Source: Bacteroidota bacterium
Lineage (GTDB): Bacteria > Bacteroidota > Bacteroidia > Flavobacteriales > Schleiferiaceae
Length of the DNA stretch: 64,000 bases
Assembly (NCBI GenBank): GCA_024742495.1
Contig: JANSYJ010000003.1
Location: 310,001-374,000, forward strand
Reading direction: 5' to 3'
In this document: piece after piece, positions 51,487-59,940 of the stretch
Layout of the letters: the number at the start of each line of letters is the position of its first letter
How positions within the stretch are numbered: the first letter of the stretch is position 1
Notes under the pieces: model-generated
Databases searched by the model: none
The model's input: only the letters and a program-made list of their open reading frames with translations
What the model was told of the DNA's origin: nothing
Position numbers and translations under genes: made by a program

Positions 51487-52074
51487 ATGAAGAAATTTAT
51501 CTTTTTACTAGCAACTTTTTCGATGGCTTTTCAAAGTCAGGCTCAAACAGAAACCCTCTTCGATGGGGATCACAAAATTGGCGGATTTGGTGGCCCCATG
51601 ATGCAATTCGCATCGCTTAATGGCGACTTTGCCTTTTACAGTGGAGGCGGGGGTGCCGCAATCTTAAATGGCAACTTTTACCTCGGTGGCTTTGGCATGG
51701 GCTTGAGTTCGGAGCATCAATACACTTATTTGGATCAGCCTCATTATGCCGACATTGGATTTGGAGGATTATGGCTGGGATATATTCACAAACCGAATAA
51801 GCTGATTCACCTTAATTTTTCTCTTCCAATTGGCGGCGGTGGAATTAGTTTATTTCCCGTTAATGATCGTTTTGATGAGCCCAATTTCGACGATTCCTTT
51901 TTAATGATTAACCCAAGCATCGGCGCGGAACTCAATGTGGCTTCATTTATGAAAATAGCCCTGAATGGTGGCTATATGTACTTTGCAGGGGTTAACAATG
52001 ATATTATTCCTGCTGGTCATTTGAATTCTCCCAGCGTGATGCTCTCTTTTAAATTTGGCTACTTCGCTGAATAA
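51487..52074 (+). CDS. Exported Gly-rich outer-membrane-type protein
   Basis: A 195-residue exported protein with signal peptide MKKFIFLLATFSMAFQSQAQ. The mature part alternates short hydrophobic strands with Gly-rich turns (KIGGFGGPMMQFASLNGDF, YSGGGGAAILNGNFYLGGFG) and ends in aromatic strands (VMLSFKFGYFAE), as expected for a small beta-barrel of the outer membrane. I do not recognise a named family with certainty. It has its own promoter-like box and a downstream terminator, so it is probably a single-gene unit. Function unknown. Confidence 0.75.
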   Translation: MKKFIFLLATFSMAFQSQAQTETLFDGDHKIGGFGGPMMQFASLNGDFAFYSGGGGAAILNGNFYLGGFGMGLSSEHQYTYLDQPHYADIGFGGLWLGYIHKPNKLIHLNFSLPIGGGGISLFPVNDRFDEPNFDDSFLMINPSIGAELNVASFMKIALNGGYMYFAGVNNDIIPAGHLNSPSVMLSFKFGYFAE

Positions 52075-52091
52075 GATTTCCTAATTTCCAC

Positions 52092-52127
52092 AAAGGCCTC
52101 AAGCACTATTGTTTGGGGCCTTTTTTT
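52092..52127 (+). terminator. Rho-independent terminator between convergent genes
   Basis: The 11-base stem AAAGGCCTCAA / TTGGGGCCTTT (one G-T pair) is followed by a T tract. It ends the outer-membrane protein transcript, and its T tract reaches the stop codon of the convergent gene. Confidence 0.82.
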
Positions 52128-54876
52128 AATAGAATCCGCGTCGGGCTCTATTAATGATATTCCCCAATTTGAGATCCAATACAAAGCGAATATTGGAAAG
52201 GTAATTTGCCTCCGAATAAAAATTGCGATCTTGATTCTGCATCGGTAAATACAGCTCTAAAAAATCAGTGAGAATAGCGACCCGCAGCCCGTAGTCCCAA
52301 TAAATGGCTTCTTCGCTTAAAGCCAGGTCTCCAAAAACACCGAAGGGACCATAAAACGGTATACTCAAATTGCTACTCACCAGGAACTCATCGGCAAAAG
52401 CATTGGTCTCACTTTTAAAACCTCCATCGGTGGTAAAGAATTGACGACTCCAAACACCATCCTGGTCAGATCGCCCAATGAAATAATAGTCAAACAAATA
52501 ATCCGGAGTACCGCTAATACCCAAGCTATAGAAGTTATCCCTAGAACCATTGCTGGCCAATTCATTCTTTAAAAATCCACCCGCAAATGCTCTCAATATT
52601 AACCACTTCTTATTGGGCAACATCCACCTTTGATCGTATTCCGCAAACATCTTTGTAAACTGTTCTGCAGCTTCTATGTGAAATCTAAAAATGGTAGGCC
52701 TCAATAGGGAGGTGTATTCCAGGCGATAATTGGCATTAAACACCGAATAACTGGCGGTTTGTAGCGTACTTAAGTCTTGAATATCAGGACTCACCTCTCT
52801 ATTTAAAATAACGCCCCTCAGTCGTATACCTTGAATATAGGGGCTGCGTGGATAGGGCTTTCTAATTTGGAAATTTAGAGAGGGGGATAATCGCCAAAAA
52901 GCCAAATCTTCGTCATAATGATTGTAGCGCGAATAAACCCCTAACCTTATCTGACGGAAAAAACTACTTTTTGGACTTACCCAATTATAGGCAAAGGATG
53001 CCGTTCCCGCTAGTTTTCCAGAACCAGTGCTGTATTCGGGAACCAAGGTATATTCGAATGGCTTTTGAACTAATAAGGATCGATTGGACAAATTTACTCC
53101 TAGCAAAAGCTTATCGTAGGCATTGTAATAAATGCTTGGGACATAAAACACCTGACTTGCTTCTGCTGCTTCAAAACTGTTGTAAAGTTGGAAGCGAATG
53201 GGTTCCATCCGTGGCAATAAAAAACGATCGTAATAGGTGTTGTTTTTCTGTCGATACTCGGCATGAATTAGATGCGCGTTAATCACCACTTTATCGTATT
53301 CATCATGAAAAAGCTGAACGGTTTTTTCCTTATCATGACCTTCATACCATTGCGTGATTATTGGCTTACCATCTTTAAATCCTGTTAAAGCGTAGGGTAA
53401 AGCCAAATCGCCCGAATTGTAAACGGTAGCGGTACTCACTGTAGGACAATACTCATAATCCCTAAGTTGATAGTCATATAGGTCGGCCGACTCCAAGGCA
53501 GGTCCAAAAAACCATTCGAGATCTTTATTGCAGAAATAGTTTAATCCAAATTGGAAGCTTTCATAAGTATCCAGACTGTCAGCCTTTTGTAGCATTTGAG
53601 CCATGGAACGTTTAAAGGTTCGTTCTCCGGTATAAGCTCTAAGATGACTTAGCATTAAATAGGCTTTGGCTTGAGAAATCGCCTCATAGTTTAATCGCGA
53701 AAGCGAATCTACGGGAGTGGCTAAGGCCTGATCTAAGCCTTGCCTTTGAAGAAATAGAAATAGGAATCTATTCTGATATCCGAAGTCAAAGGCATCAAAG
53801 CCAAAAAGACCATTTAATATTGGACTTTGAAAAGGAATCCATCGCTTTTGGGGATAACGACTTTTAACAAAAAGGTATTTGTAAAAGTAGGGAAGGCCTC
53901 TGGCTAACCAGGGCTGATTCCAGCCATCCGTATTTTTGGCATACCGCAGTTTCGCCTCCGCTTGAGCTTGCACAAGATCAATTCTTAAATCAATCCAGTC
54001 CTTTGGACGCTTTAAGGCAATTAATTTAGAGGATTGGTATTCCCCCTTTTTTTCATCTAAAAAAACAAAGCTAAGGTCCTGATTAATAGAATCATTTAGC
54101 TCCGACTTGAAAAAGGAACTAGACTCCTGAAAAGCAAGTAAGAAATTACGGTAGAAGTTTTGATCCGCTTCTGGTAAATACAAATATCCGCCATTAGCTA
54201 AAGGGTATTTATGGAAAATGGGCTCCATAAAAAGTTGTAATTGCCGAGCTTGCCCTGCCAAAATATGGACCTCGTTCTCAATATCATGTTCGCTAAGATT
54301 AGATAGCACTTGCATGCCAGGGCCAAGTTTAAGCTTCACCTTAAATTCCTCCAAAGGATAATGGGTATCGTAGTAATAGCTTAATGGATGGGCCTGACTG
54401 GCATTTTCATAGAAACGCGGAAGGAGGTCGATAATTCGCGTATTTGATTTTCCTCTACCATTACCGGTTATTTTTTGTGTCGGTAAGCGAAATGAAAAGG
54501 CCATGCTTATTTCTAGGGCTTCATTAGGCTTTACCTTTATGGCATACAGCTCTTTAAGCTCAGAAATGGAATACTCTACTCCATTAATTAGCAGGTGATT
54601 AATCCTGAAGTAAGCTTTATCCTCTTTGGGTGAAAAATGTAAATCAGGATCTTGGAACTCCCGTAATTGTTGATTTAAAAATGAGGTCTTGTCGATATAA
54701 GCCAGCAAGGGCAAATGAAGAATGGCTGAGTCTTTAGTTAATGATTGTTTAAGCTGATAATTCCAAGTGGCCTTAATAGTATCACTTCTTAAATCAAGAT
54801 CATAAGAATTCAATTGCCCCCATGTTGAATAGGAAAGGAGGAAAAGTGTGAATACAAAGAATCGCTTTTGGAACAT
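52126..54876 (-). CDS. M1-peptidase-like pseudoenzyme fused to an outer-membrane barrel
   Basis: A 916-residue exported protein. After a signal peptide (MFQKRFFVFTLFLLSYSTWG) the N-terminal third resembles the beta-domain of M1 aminopeptidase-like proteins of Bacteroidota. The segment WNQPWLARGLPYFYKYLF (near residue 320) aligns with the gluzincin helix usually written WLxEGxxxY. About 20 residues before it, where HExxH should stand, the sequence is LVQAQAEAKLRYA, with no zinc ligands. From about residue 560 to the end, alternating aromatic strands (ending in FVLDLKLGNIINRARRGFY) suggest a beta-barrel. It is therefore probably a catalytically dead surface or outer-membrane protein; function unknown. 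Confidence 0.65.
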   Translation of the reverse strand: MFQKRFFVFTLFLLSYSTWGQLNSYDLDLRSDTIKATWNYQLKQSLTKDSAILHLPLLAYIDKTSFLNQQLREFQDPDLHFSPKEDKAYFRINHLLINGVEYSISELKELYAIKVKPNEALEISMAFSFRLPTQKITGNGRGKSNTRIIDLLPRFYENASQAHPLSYYYDTHYPLEEFKVKLKLGPGMQVLSNLSEHDIENEVHILAGQARQLQLFMEPIFHKYPLANGGYLYLPEADQNFYRNFLLAFQESSSFFKSELNDSINQDLSFVFLDEKKGEYQSSKLIALKRPKDWIDLRIDLVQAQAEAKLRYAKNTDGWNQPWLARGLPYFYKYLFVKSRYPQKRWIPFQSPILNGLFGFDAFDFGYQNRFLFLFLQRQGLDQALATPVDSLSRLNYEAISQAKAYLMLSHLRAYTGERTFKRSMAQMLQKADSLDTYESFQFGLNYFCNKDLEWFFGPALESADLYDYQLRDYEYCPTVSTATVYNSGDLALPYALTGFKDGKPIITQWYEGHDKEKTVQLFHDEYDKVVINAHLIHAEYRQKNNTYYDRFLLPRMEPIRFQLYNSFEAAEASQVFYVPSIYYNAYDKLLLGVNLSNRSLLVQKPFEYTLVPEYSTGSGKLAGTASFAYNWVSPKSSFFRQIRLGVYSRYNHYDEDLAFWRLSPSLNFQIRKPYPRSPYIQGIRLRGVILNREVSPDIQDLSTLQTASYSVFNANYRLEYTSLLRPTIFRFHIEAAEQFTKMFAEYDQRWMLPNKKWLILRAFAGGFLKNELASNGSRDNFYSLGISGTPDYLFDYYFIGRSDQDGVWSRQFFTTDGGFKSETNAFADEFLVSSNLSIPFYGPFGVFGDLALSEEAIYWDYGLRVAILTDFLELYLPMQNQDRNFYSEANYLSNIRFVLDLKLGNIINRARRGFY

Positions 54877-54998
54877 GGCTCAAAGATAGAAAGCTCAGGG
54901 AAGGGTAGAGGCCTTTTTTTAGAAGCCAAAACCTGGAAGTTGATGTTAGTCTAATGAGTTATAGAACAGTGCTTTAAACCCGTGTAAGAAGGCTAAAA

Positions 54999-55853
54999 TC
55001 AATAGATTGCAGCAGGATCCTGCCTAAGAATACGGACCATTAAGCGATAGAGTGCAGGAACTTTAGATTGAAACTCTTTGGGACGCTCAATAAAGTTCTC
55101 GCAACAAACGGCAAAAAACTCATGGATATTGGTTTTGGCATAATCTCTTAAAAAACCATGCGCATTACCATAGCCATCAATGAAGCTCTTATAAGCCATT
55201 TGAAAGTCTTTATAGTCTTTGGGCTGTATAAAGCTATGATTGCGATTAATAATTTTATTCTCCAGCTTTAGGGCATGGGCTATTTCATGCACGCCTAAAT
55301 TAATACCATCCTCACGGTCGGCATTGCCTTTCTCAAAATTGGTCCAAGAGAGCACAATTAAGCCTCTAATATTTACTTCACCCTGATGATATTGCTGACT
55401 AATTTTTGAGTAGTAATTGTCGCGATAGATTAAAATCCTTTGGAAATGATCAAAATTAAAACGCGTAAAGCCAAAGGTCAATTCTACCGCTGTGCCTGCT
55501 ATTAGAGCTTTTTTACGATCGTCGATCACTAAACCCCTGGACCGGGGAATGAACTGCTTCTGATTAATAAAGTATTGTACGCGTTTTTCAAATCGTTGCT
55601 TAGCCTTGGGATCCAGATGTCTATAAAGCGGAATTTCGGCCAGGAATAGTTTATACCGTGGTTTTATTTTCCGAGGTGGCAGCTTTCCTATCGATTGAGC
55701 CAGTCCGATTATTGGAACTACTATTAACAAAAAAAAGGCTAGAGCCAAGGCTAGACCAATAGCAAGGGCTGAAGGTTCCTCCCTAGAATCGCCTACGGTA
55801 TTCCAAATGACAAGAAAAGAAGATAAAATCATAGCGGCCACTAAATTAGCCAA
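54999..55853 (-). CDS. MtfA-like zinc peptidase (M90)
   Basis: A 284-residue protein with two hydrophobic segments at the N-terminus (about residues 3-20 and 30-52) and an M90/MtfA-like peptidase domain. The zinc site is LGVHEIAHALKLEN (near residue 184), and the later NIHEFFAVCCENFIERPKEF supplies the third ligand as in MtfA. Escherichia coli MtfA binds the glucose regulator Mlc; that partner is not expected here. Anchoring by N-terminal helices distinguishes it from soluble MtfA. It is divergent from the DUF4442 gene, with 34 bases between start codons. Confidence 0.85.
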   Translation of the reverse strand: MANLVAAMILSSFLVIWNTVGDSREEPSALAIGLALALAFFLLIVVPIIGLAQSIGKLPPRKIKPRYKLFLAEIPLYRHLDPKAKQRFEKRVQYFINQKQFIPRSRGLVIDDRKKALIAGTAVELTFGFTRFNFDHFQRILIYRDNYYSKISQQYHQGEVNIRGLIVLSWTNFEKGNADREDGINLGVHEIAHALKLENKIINRNHSFIQPKDYKDFQMAYKSFIDGYGNAHGFLRDYAKTNIHEFFAVCCENFIERPKEFQSKVPALYRLMVRILRQDPAAIY

Positions 55854-55887
55854 TCATCAAATTGTATATTCGTTTTAAAGCCAATAA

Positions 55888-56394
55888 ATGAATCTCAGTC
55901 AACTTTATTCCAAAGCTCAGAAGAGCTCCTTCCATAAATTTCTATTGGAAAAAGCCTTAGGCCGATTTGTACCCTTTAATGGTTCTCATCGATTTAAAGT
56001 TGCTCATATTTCCCAGTACAGCTTAAGGATAATGGCTCCCTATCGCCGTTCTAATATGAATCACCTCAAGGGGATTCACGCCTGCGCCATGGCCACTATT
56101 GCCGAAATTAGCTCTGGTCTGCTTTTAATTAGCATCCTTGATGCTAAACGGTATAGAATCATCCTTCAAAAACTAGAATTGGAATATCATTATCAAGCTA
56201 AAAGCGATACCATTGCTCGCTTTGAAATTGATGAAGAATGGTTGCAAGATCGAATCTTGGAGCCTCTGGAAAACTCGGATCGGGTTTTTGTTGATTGCTC
56301 CATTGCCCTTTTTGACGCGAAAGGCAATGAGGTTGCAACCGCTATTGCGCGCTGGCAGATTAAAAATTGGCAAGCAGTGAAAACCAAGGTTTAA
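55888..56394 (+). CDS. DUF4442 hotdog-fold protein
   Basis: A 168-residue cytoplasmic protein matching DUF4442, a hotdog-fold family related to acyl-CoA thioesterases. Typical features are SLRIMAPYRRSNMNHLKGIHACAMATIAEISSGL (quoted in part: RSNMNHLKGIHACAMATIAE), where the His and the helix after it form the hotdog core. Thioesterase activity is plausible but unproven. Its stop overlaps the following EamA gene start by one base (TAATG), so the genes are translationally coupled. Confidence 0.82.
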   Translation: MNLSQLYSKAQKSSFHKFLLEKALGRFVPFNGSHRFKVAHISQYSLRIMAPYRRSNMNHLKGIHACAMATIAEISSGLLLISILDAKRYRIILQKLELEYHYQAKSDTIARFEIDEEWLQDRILEPLENSDRVFVDCSIALFDAKGNEVATAIARWQIKNWQAVKTKV

Positions 56395-57248
56395 TGAATG
56401 AACGGGCCAGTCCTTATTTTCAACTTCATCTGGCCGTGGCACTTTTTGGCTTAGCAGGACTATTTGGTCGTTGGTTAAACCTGCATCCCATACTTATCGT
56501 ACAGGGTCGCACAGGCTTTGCGGCCTTAGGTCTACTACTTTTTTTACTCTTTAGCCGCGGATTTGAAAAAGGAACTTTAAGCTACTACCGGAATACCGCC
56601 ATTCTTGGATTGGTGCTAGCATTTCATTGGTTTGCATTTTTTAAAGCCATTCAACTAACAAGTTTGGCCTTGGCTCTTTTAAGTTTTGCCAGTTTCCCGC
56701 TATTCACCCTAATGCTCGAATGGCTGCAGGGTAAAGAGAAAATATTCAAGTTCGATTTCCTTCTGGTTCTGCTCAGTTTGGGAGGTACTTTTCTAATTAT
56801 CCCGAGTGATGTGAATTCACCAAATTTTAGAGGGGTAATTTGGGGTTTGGCCTCTGGTTTAAGTTTTGCCCTAATGACGGTATTAAATAGAAGCTTAGTG
56901 CAAAATGTAAAGGCCCTTCGATTGGCATTTCATCAAAATGCCTTTGCAGCCTTATTTTTATTGGGATTTAGTTTGCAGTTGGATCTAAGTTTTTCTGCGA
57001 GCGAAATCAGCCTTTTAGTGCTGCTTGGTTTGGTGTTTACCGCTTTATCTCACAGTTTGTTTGTAAATGCCCTAAAATCGGTGAAAGCCAAAACGGCCTC
57101 ATTAATAGCGGCCTTAGAACCCATATATGGCATTGTTGCAGCCTATTTTTTATTTTCCGAGATTCCCAGCATGCGATCCTTATTGGGAGGAGCGCTGATT
57201 ATTAGCGCGGGCCTTATATCTCAATTTAGAAATAAGCTTAAAACTTAA
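56394..57248 (+). CDS. EamA/DMT-superfamily transporter
   Basis: A 284-residue inner-membrane protein with about ten helices in two EamA repeats. I use the ATG at 56394 (MNERASPYFQLHLA), in a TAATG overlap with the DUF4442 stop, instead of the ORF-track start at 56367 inside that gene. Conserved stretches are LASFPLFTLMLEWLQGKEK and SLIAALEPIYGIVAAYFLFSEIPSMRSLLGGALI in shortened form. Substrate unknown. It is not closely similar to the EamA protein at 28835. Its 3' end overlaps convergent kdsC by 11 bases. Confidence 0.85.
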   Translation: MNERASPYFQLHLAVALFGLAGLFGRWLNLHPILIVQGRTGFAALGLLLFLLFSRGFEKGTLSYYRNTAILGLVLAFHWFAFFKAIQLTSLALALLSFASFPLFTLMLEWLQGKEKIFKFDFLLVLLSLGGTFLIIPSDVNSPNFRGVIWGLASGLSFALMTVLNRSLVQNVKALRLAFHQNAFAALFLLGFSLQLDLSFSASEISLLVLLGLVFTALSHSLFVNALKSVKAKTASLIAALEPIYGIVAAYFLFSEIPSMRSLLGGALIISAGLISQFRNKLKT

Positions 57249-57909
57249 GTTGAAGGTGCTGTTCCACCAATTGACGGATACATCCTTCGCCACCTTTTTT
57301 GTTGAGGACTTTAACATCTGGGTGTAATAGCACTTCCTCAACCGCATCAGCAGGAGCGAAGGCCGCACCAACTGCTTCCAAAACAGGAATATCATTCACA
57401 TCGTCACCGATATAAGCCACTTCATCAAAACCAAGATTTTCGGCTTTAAGCCATTTTTCTAAGATTTCTATTTTCGGCTCTTTGCCCACATAAACGAGCT
57501 CAATTCCCAATTGCTTGGCCCTTGCCTCCACAACACCCGTTGAGTGACCGTGGGAGATTATCCCCACTATAATATCGGATTCTTGGGCCCTTTTAATGCC
57601 CATTCCATCTTTTACATTGAAAATCTTAGTGTGCTCGCCATCAGTGCTAACAATCATCTCACCTTTAGTAAGAACACCGTCGCAGTCCATTACCAGCATC
57701 TTCACCTTTTTGGGTGCCTGATCAATTCGCTTTTTAAACAGGACTTCTGCAGGATAGCCAGTTTCTTCCGCAATTCTAAAAAGGTCGAAAACCTCCAAGC
57801 TCGCCCCGCGGGAAAAACGCTCTATGGTAGCGTATAAGCGATGAGTAGGGGATATTGATCTTTGTAGATAATGCAGATTTGCCCTTAAATTATCCCAATG
57901 ATCGGTCAT
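57238..57909 (-). CDS. kdsC: 3-deoxy-D-manno-octulosonate 8-phosphate phosphatase (KdsC-like) with N-terminal extension
   Basis: A 223-residue HAD phosphatase that removes the phosphate from Kdo-8-P in lipopolysaccharide core synthesis. The catalytic DxD is D75 and D77 in VMDCDGVLTKGEM. Later motifs are IISHGHSTG, a Lys region GKEPKIEILEKWL and YIGDDVNDIPVLEAVG. The core is C0-type without a cap, as in KdsC. About 68 residues before the HAD domain (including TIERFSRGASLEVFDLF) are not part of classic KdsC and may mediate tetramer or partner contacts. The ATG overlaps the kdsA stop by 4 bases. Linkage to kdsA and a KdsD-like isomerase makes the assignment firm. Confidence 0.9.
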   Translation of the reverse strand: MTDHWDNLRANLHYLQRSISPTHRLYATIERFSRGASLEVFDLFRIAEETGYPAEVLFKKRIDQAPKKVKMLVMDCDGVLTKGEMIVSTDGEHTKIFNVKDGMGIKRAQESDIIVGIISHGHSTGVVEARAKQLGIELVYVGKEPKIEILEKWLKAENLGFDEVAYIGDDVNDIPVLEAVGAAFAPADAVEEVLLHPDVKVLNKKGGEGCIRQLVEQHLQLKF

Positions 57910-58679
57910 GCTAAGGCTTTACGGATTTTCATGCACTTCTCTAAAATGGGAGCCAGGCGTTTAAGTTCCAGCATGGTATAAGGATCGGAACTTGCATTAT
58001 GTGGCTCGGGATGGGTTTCAATGAAAAAGCCATCGGCACCAGTGGCAATGGCCGAAAGGGCAATGGTTTCAATTAATCGAGGATCACCGCCAGTTACACC
58101 CTCAGTGCGATTTGGTTTTTGTACCGAATGGGTGCAATCCATAATTACGGGAACGCCAAGATCTTTCATCCGGGCAATGCTGGTCGCATCCACAATTAAA
58201 TCGGAATAACCAAAAGTAACGCCACGCTCGCAGGCCCAAACCTTATTATTCCCAGTACTGCGCACTTTTTCAATAGGCCACTTCATGGCTTCCGGGGAAA
58301 GGAATTGACCTTTTTTAACATTCACGCCTTTGCCCGTATTGCCGGCGGCCAGCAGTAAATCGGTTTGGCGACATAGGAAAGCTGGAATTTGCAGGTGATC
58401 TACGTATTGGGCGGCCAGGGCGGCTTCATCACTTTCGTGGATATCGGTGATGGTTTCAATATTCAATTCGCGACCAATATCCCTTAGGATTTCGAGGGCT
58501 TCTTGGTCTCCAATGCCGGTAAATGAGTCCAATCGCGAACGGTTGGCCTTGCGGTAACTGCCTTTAAAGATATAATGGATATCGAGGTCTTCGCAGATGG
58601 ACTTTACGGTCTTGGCAATGCTGAAGGCAAGATCCCTATCTTCAATGGCACAAGGCCCGGCTATTAAAGTGAATTTCAT
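57906..58679 (-). CDS. kdsA: 2-dehydro-3-deoxyphosphooctonate aldolase (Kdo-8-P synthase)
   Basis: A 257-residue enzyme that condenses phosphoenolpyruvate with arabinose 5-phosphate to give Kdo-8-phosphate. Conserved parts include LIAGPCAIEDRDLAFSIA, FKGSYRKANRSRLDSFTGIG, QIPAFLCRQTDLL, KKGQFLSPEAMKWPIEK, VIMDCTHSVQKPNR and FIETHPEPHNASSDPY in part. The CRQTDLL segment and DCTHS lie near the active site. The start codon overlaps the isomerase stop by one base (TAATG), and its own stop overlaps kdsC by 4 bases. Confidence 0.96.
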   Translation of the reverse strand: MKFTLIAGPCAIEDRDLAFSIAKTVKSICEDLDIHYIFKGSYRKANRSRLDSFTGIGDQEALEILRDIGRELNIETITDIHESDEAALAAQYVDHLQIPAFLCRQTDLLLAAGNTGKGVNVKKGQFLSPEAMKWPIEKVRSTGNNKVWACERGVTFGYSDLIVDATSIARMKDLGVPVIMDCTHSVQKPNRTEGVTGGDPRLIETIALSAIATGADGFFIETHPEPHNASSDPYTMLELKRLAPILEKCMKIRKALA

Positions 58680-59275
58680 TATTTACGTGCTTTATCGCCC
58701 AGATAACCAGAATGATGGCGTTTGGCGTATTCTTCTTTGGTGAATCCTATTTTTTCCATTAATAGGGTGACTAAAACATCTCCAACTACGGTCATGGCGG
58801 TGGTGGAAGTGGTGGGAGTAAGGCCTAATGGGCAAATTTCCTGAGGATTTCCAGTATTTAAAACCACATCTGAAAAATCTGAAAGCGCGCCATCGGGATG
58901 ACCCGTTAGCCCAATGATTTTAATTTCGGGATGCAGGTTTTTTACCAGATACTCCAACTCCACAATTTCTCGAGTTTTCCCCGAATTGGAAATTAGAAAC
59001 ATAATGTCGTTTTCCTGCACCATACCCAAATCTCCATGCTGCGATTCACTTGGGTGTAAGAATATAGCTGGCGTTCCAGTAGAACTTAAGGTAGTGGCAA
59101 TGTTTACCCCAATTTGACCTGCCTTGCCCATTCCGGAAACAACCACTTTTCCTTTTTTAAGATGAACTTGTTGGTGGATTAGGTCAATGGCTTTTTCAAT
59201 GACCCCATCAATAGGAATATTTTGAATTGCCTCAATTTCTTTGGCAATAAGCGATTTAATTTTTTCTTGAATCAT
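58679..59275 (-). CDS. Single-domain arabinose-5-phosphate isomerase (SIS domain, KdsD-like)
   Basis: A 198-residue SIS-domain protein. I use the ATG at 59275 (MIQEKIKSLIAKEIEAIQNI) rather than the ORF-track start at 59317. Visible motifs are VVVSGMGKAGQIGVNIATTLSSTG, FLHPSESQHGDLGMV, ISNSGKTREIVELEYL and NTGNPQEICPLGLTPTTST, quoted in part; these match KdsD/KpsF, which convert ribulose 5-phosphate to arabinose 5-phosphate. The two CBS domains of Escherichia coli KdsD are absent, and the protein ends soon after the SIS domain (YAKRHHSGYLGDKA). Single-domain isomerases of this kind are known in Bacteroidota. It leads the Kdo operon with kdsA and kdsC. Confidence 0.88.
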   Translation of the reverse strand: MIQEKIKSLIAKEIEAIQNIPIDGVIEKAIDLIHQQVHLKKGKVVVSGMGKAGQIGVNIATTLSSTGTPAIFLHPSESQHGDLGMVQENDIMFLISNSGKTREIVELEYLVKNLHPEIKIIGLTGHPDGALSDFSDVVLNTGNPQEICPLGLTPTTSTTAMTVVGDVLVTLLMEKIGFTKEEYAKRHHSGYLGDKARK

Positions 59276-59285
59276 TGGGAGACAA

Positions 59286-59939
59286 TTATAGCAAAAGTTT
59301 TCCGTCGCGCATTTCAATTAAGCGATCCGCTTTTTCCGCTAAGTTGCGATTATGAGTAATTATAATGAAGCTGGTTCCAAACTCCTTTCTAATCTGATCA
59401 AAAAGAAGGTGAATGTCATTGGCATTTTTACTATCCAAATTACCGGTAGGCTCATCGGCTAATACTAAATCGGGTTGGTTCATAAGGGCCCGAGCAATGG
59501 CCACCCTTTGTTGTTCACCACCGGAGAGGGCGGAAGGCTTATGCAGCAGGCGATCACTCAATCCCATGAAATCCAGTAATTCTGCGGCCCGCTTTAAACT
59601 TTCAGATTTAGGCTTTTTAGCAATTAAGCCTGGAATGGCAACATTTTCTTGGGCCGTGAACTCGGGTAGTAAATGATGAAACTGAAAAATAAAGCCCAGG
59701 TGTTCATTGCGAAATTGATTGAGTCGCTTGCGGCTAAATTGGGTTATATCCTCACCATTAAATAGAATCTGCCCTTTATCGGCCTCTTCTAAGGTGCCTA
59801 TTATTTGTAGTAGAGTGGTTTTTCCTGCGCCACTTGCTCCCATAATAGATACTAGCTCGGCCTTTTCCACCGTGAGGTCTACACCTTTTAATACGGCCAG
59901 CTCTCCAAAGGATTTATAGATTCCTACTGTTTTAATCAT
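59286..59939 (-). CDS. LolD-type ABC transporter ATP-binding protein
   Basis: A 217-residue ATPase. Walker [13 protein letters not shown], the Q-loop [18 protein letters not shown], signature [19 protein letters not shown], Walker [13 protein letters not shown] and the H-loop [14 protein letters not shown] are all visible. The [10 protein letters not shown] stretch and length place it in the MacB/LolD group. LolD powers lipoprotein release from the inner membrane with LolC/E permeases, which are not encoded nearby. It is separated from the KdsD-like gene by 10 bases and lies one base after the DUF5916 gene, so all five minus-strand genes may be one operon devoted to the envelope. Confidence 0.88.
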   Translation of the reverse strand: MIKTVGIYKSFGELAVLKGVDLTVEKAELVSIMGASGAGKTTLLQIIGTLEEADKGQILFNGEDITQFSRKRLNQFRNEHLGFIFQFHHLLPEFTAQENVAIPGLIAKKPKSESLKRAAELLDFMGLSDRLLHKPSALSGGEQQRVAIARALMNQPDLVLADEPTGNLDSKNANDIHLLFDQIRKEFGTSFIIITHNRNLAEKADRLIEMRDGKLLL

Positions 59940-59940
59940 A

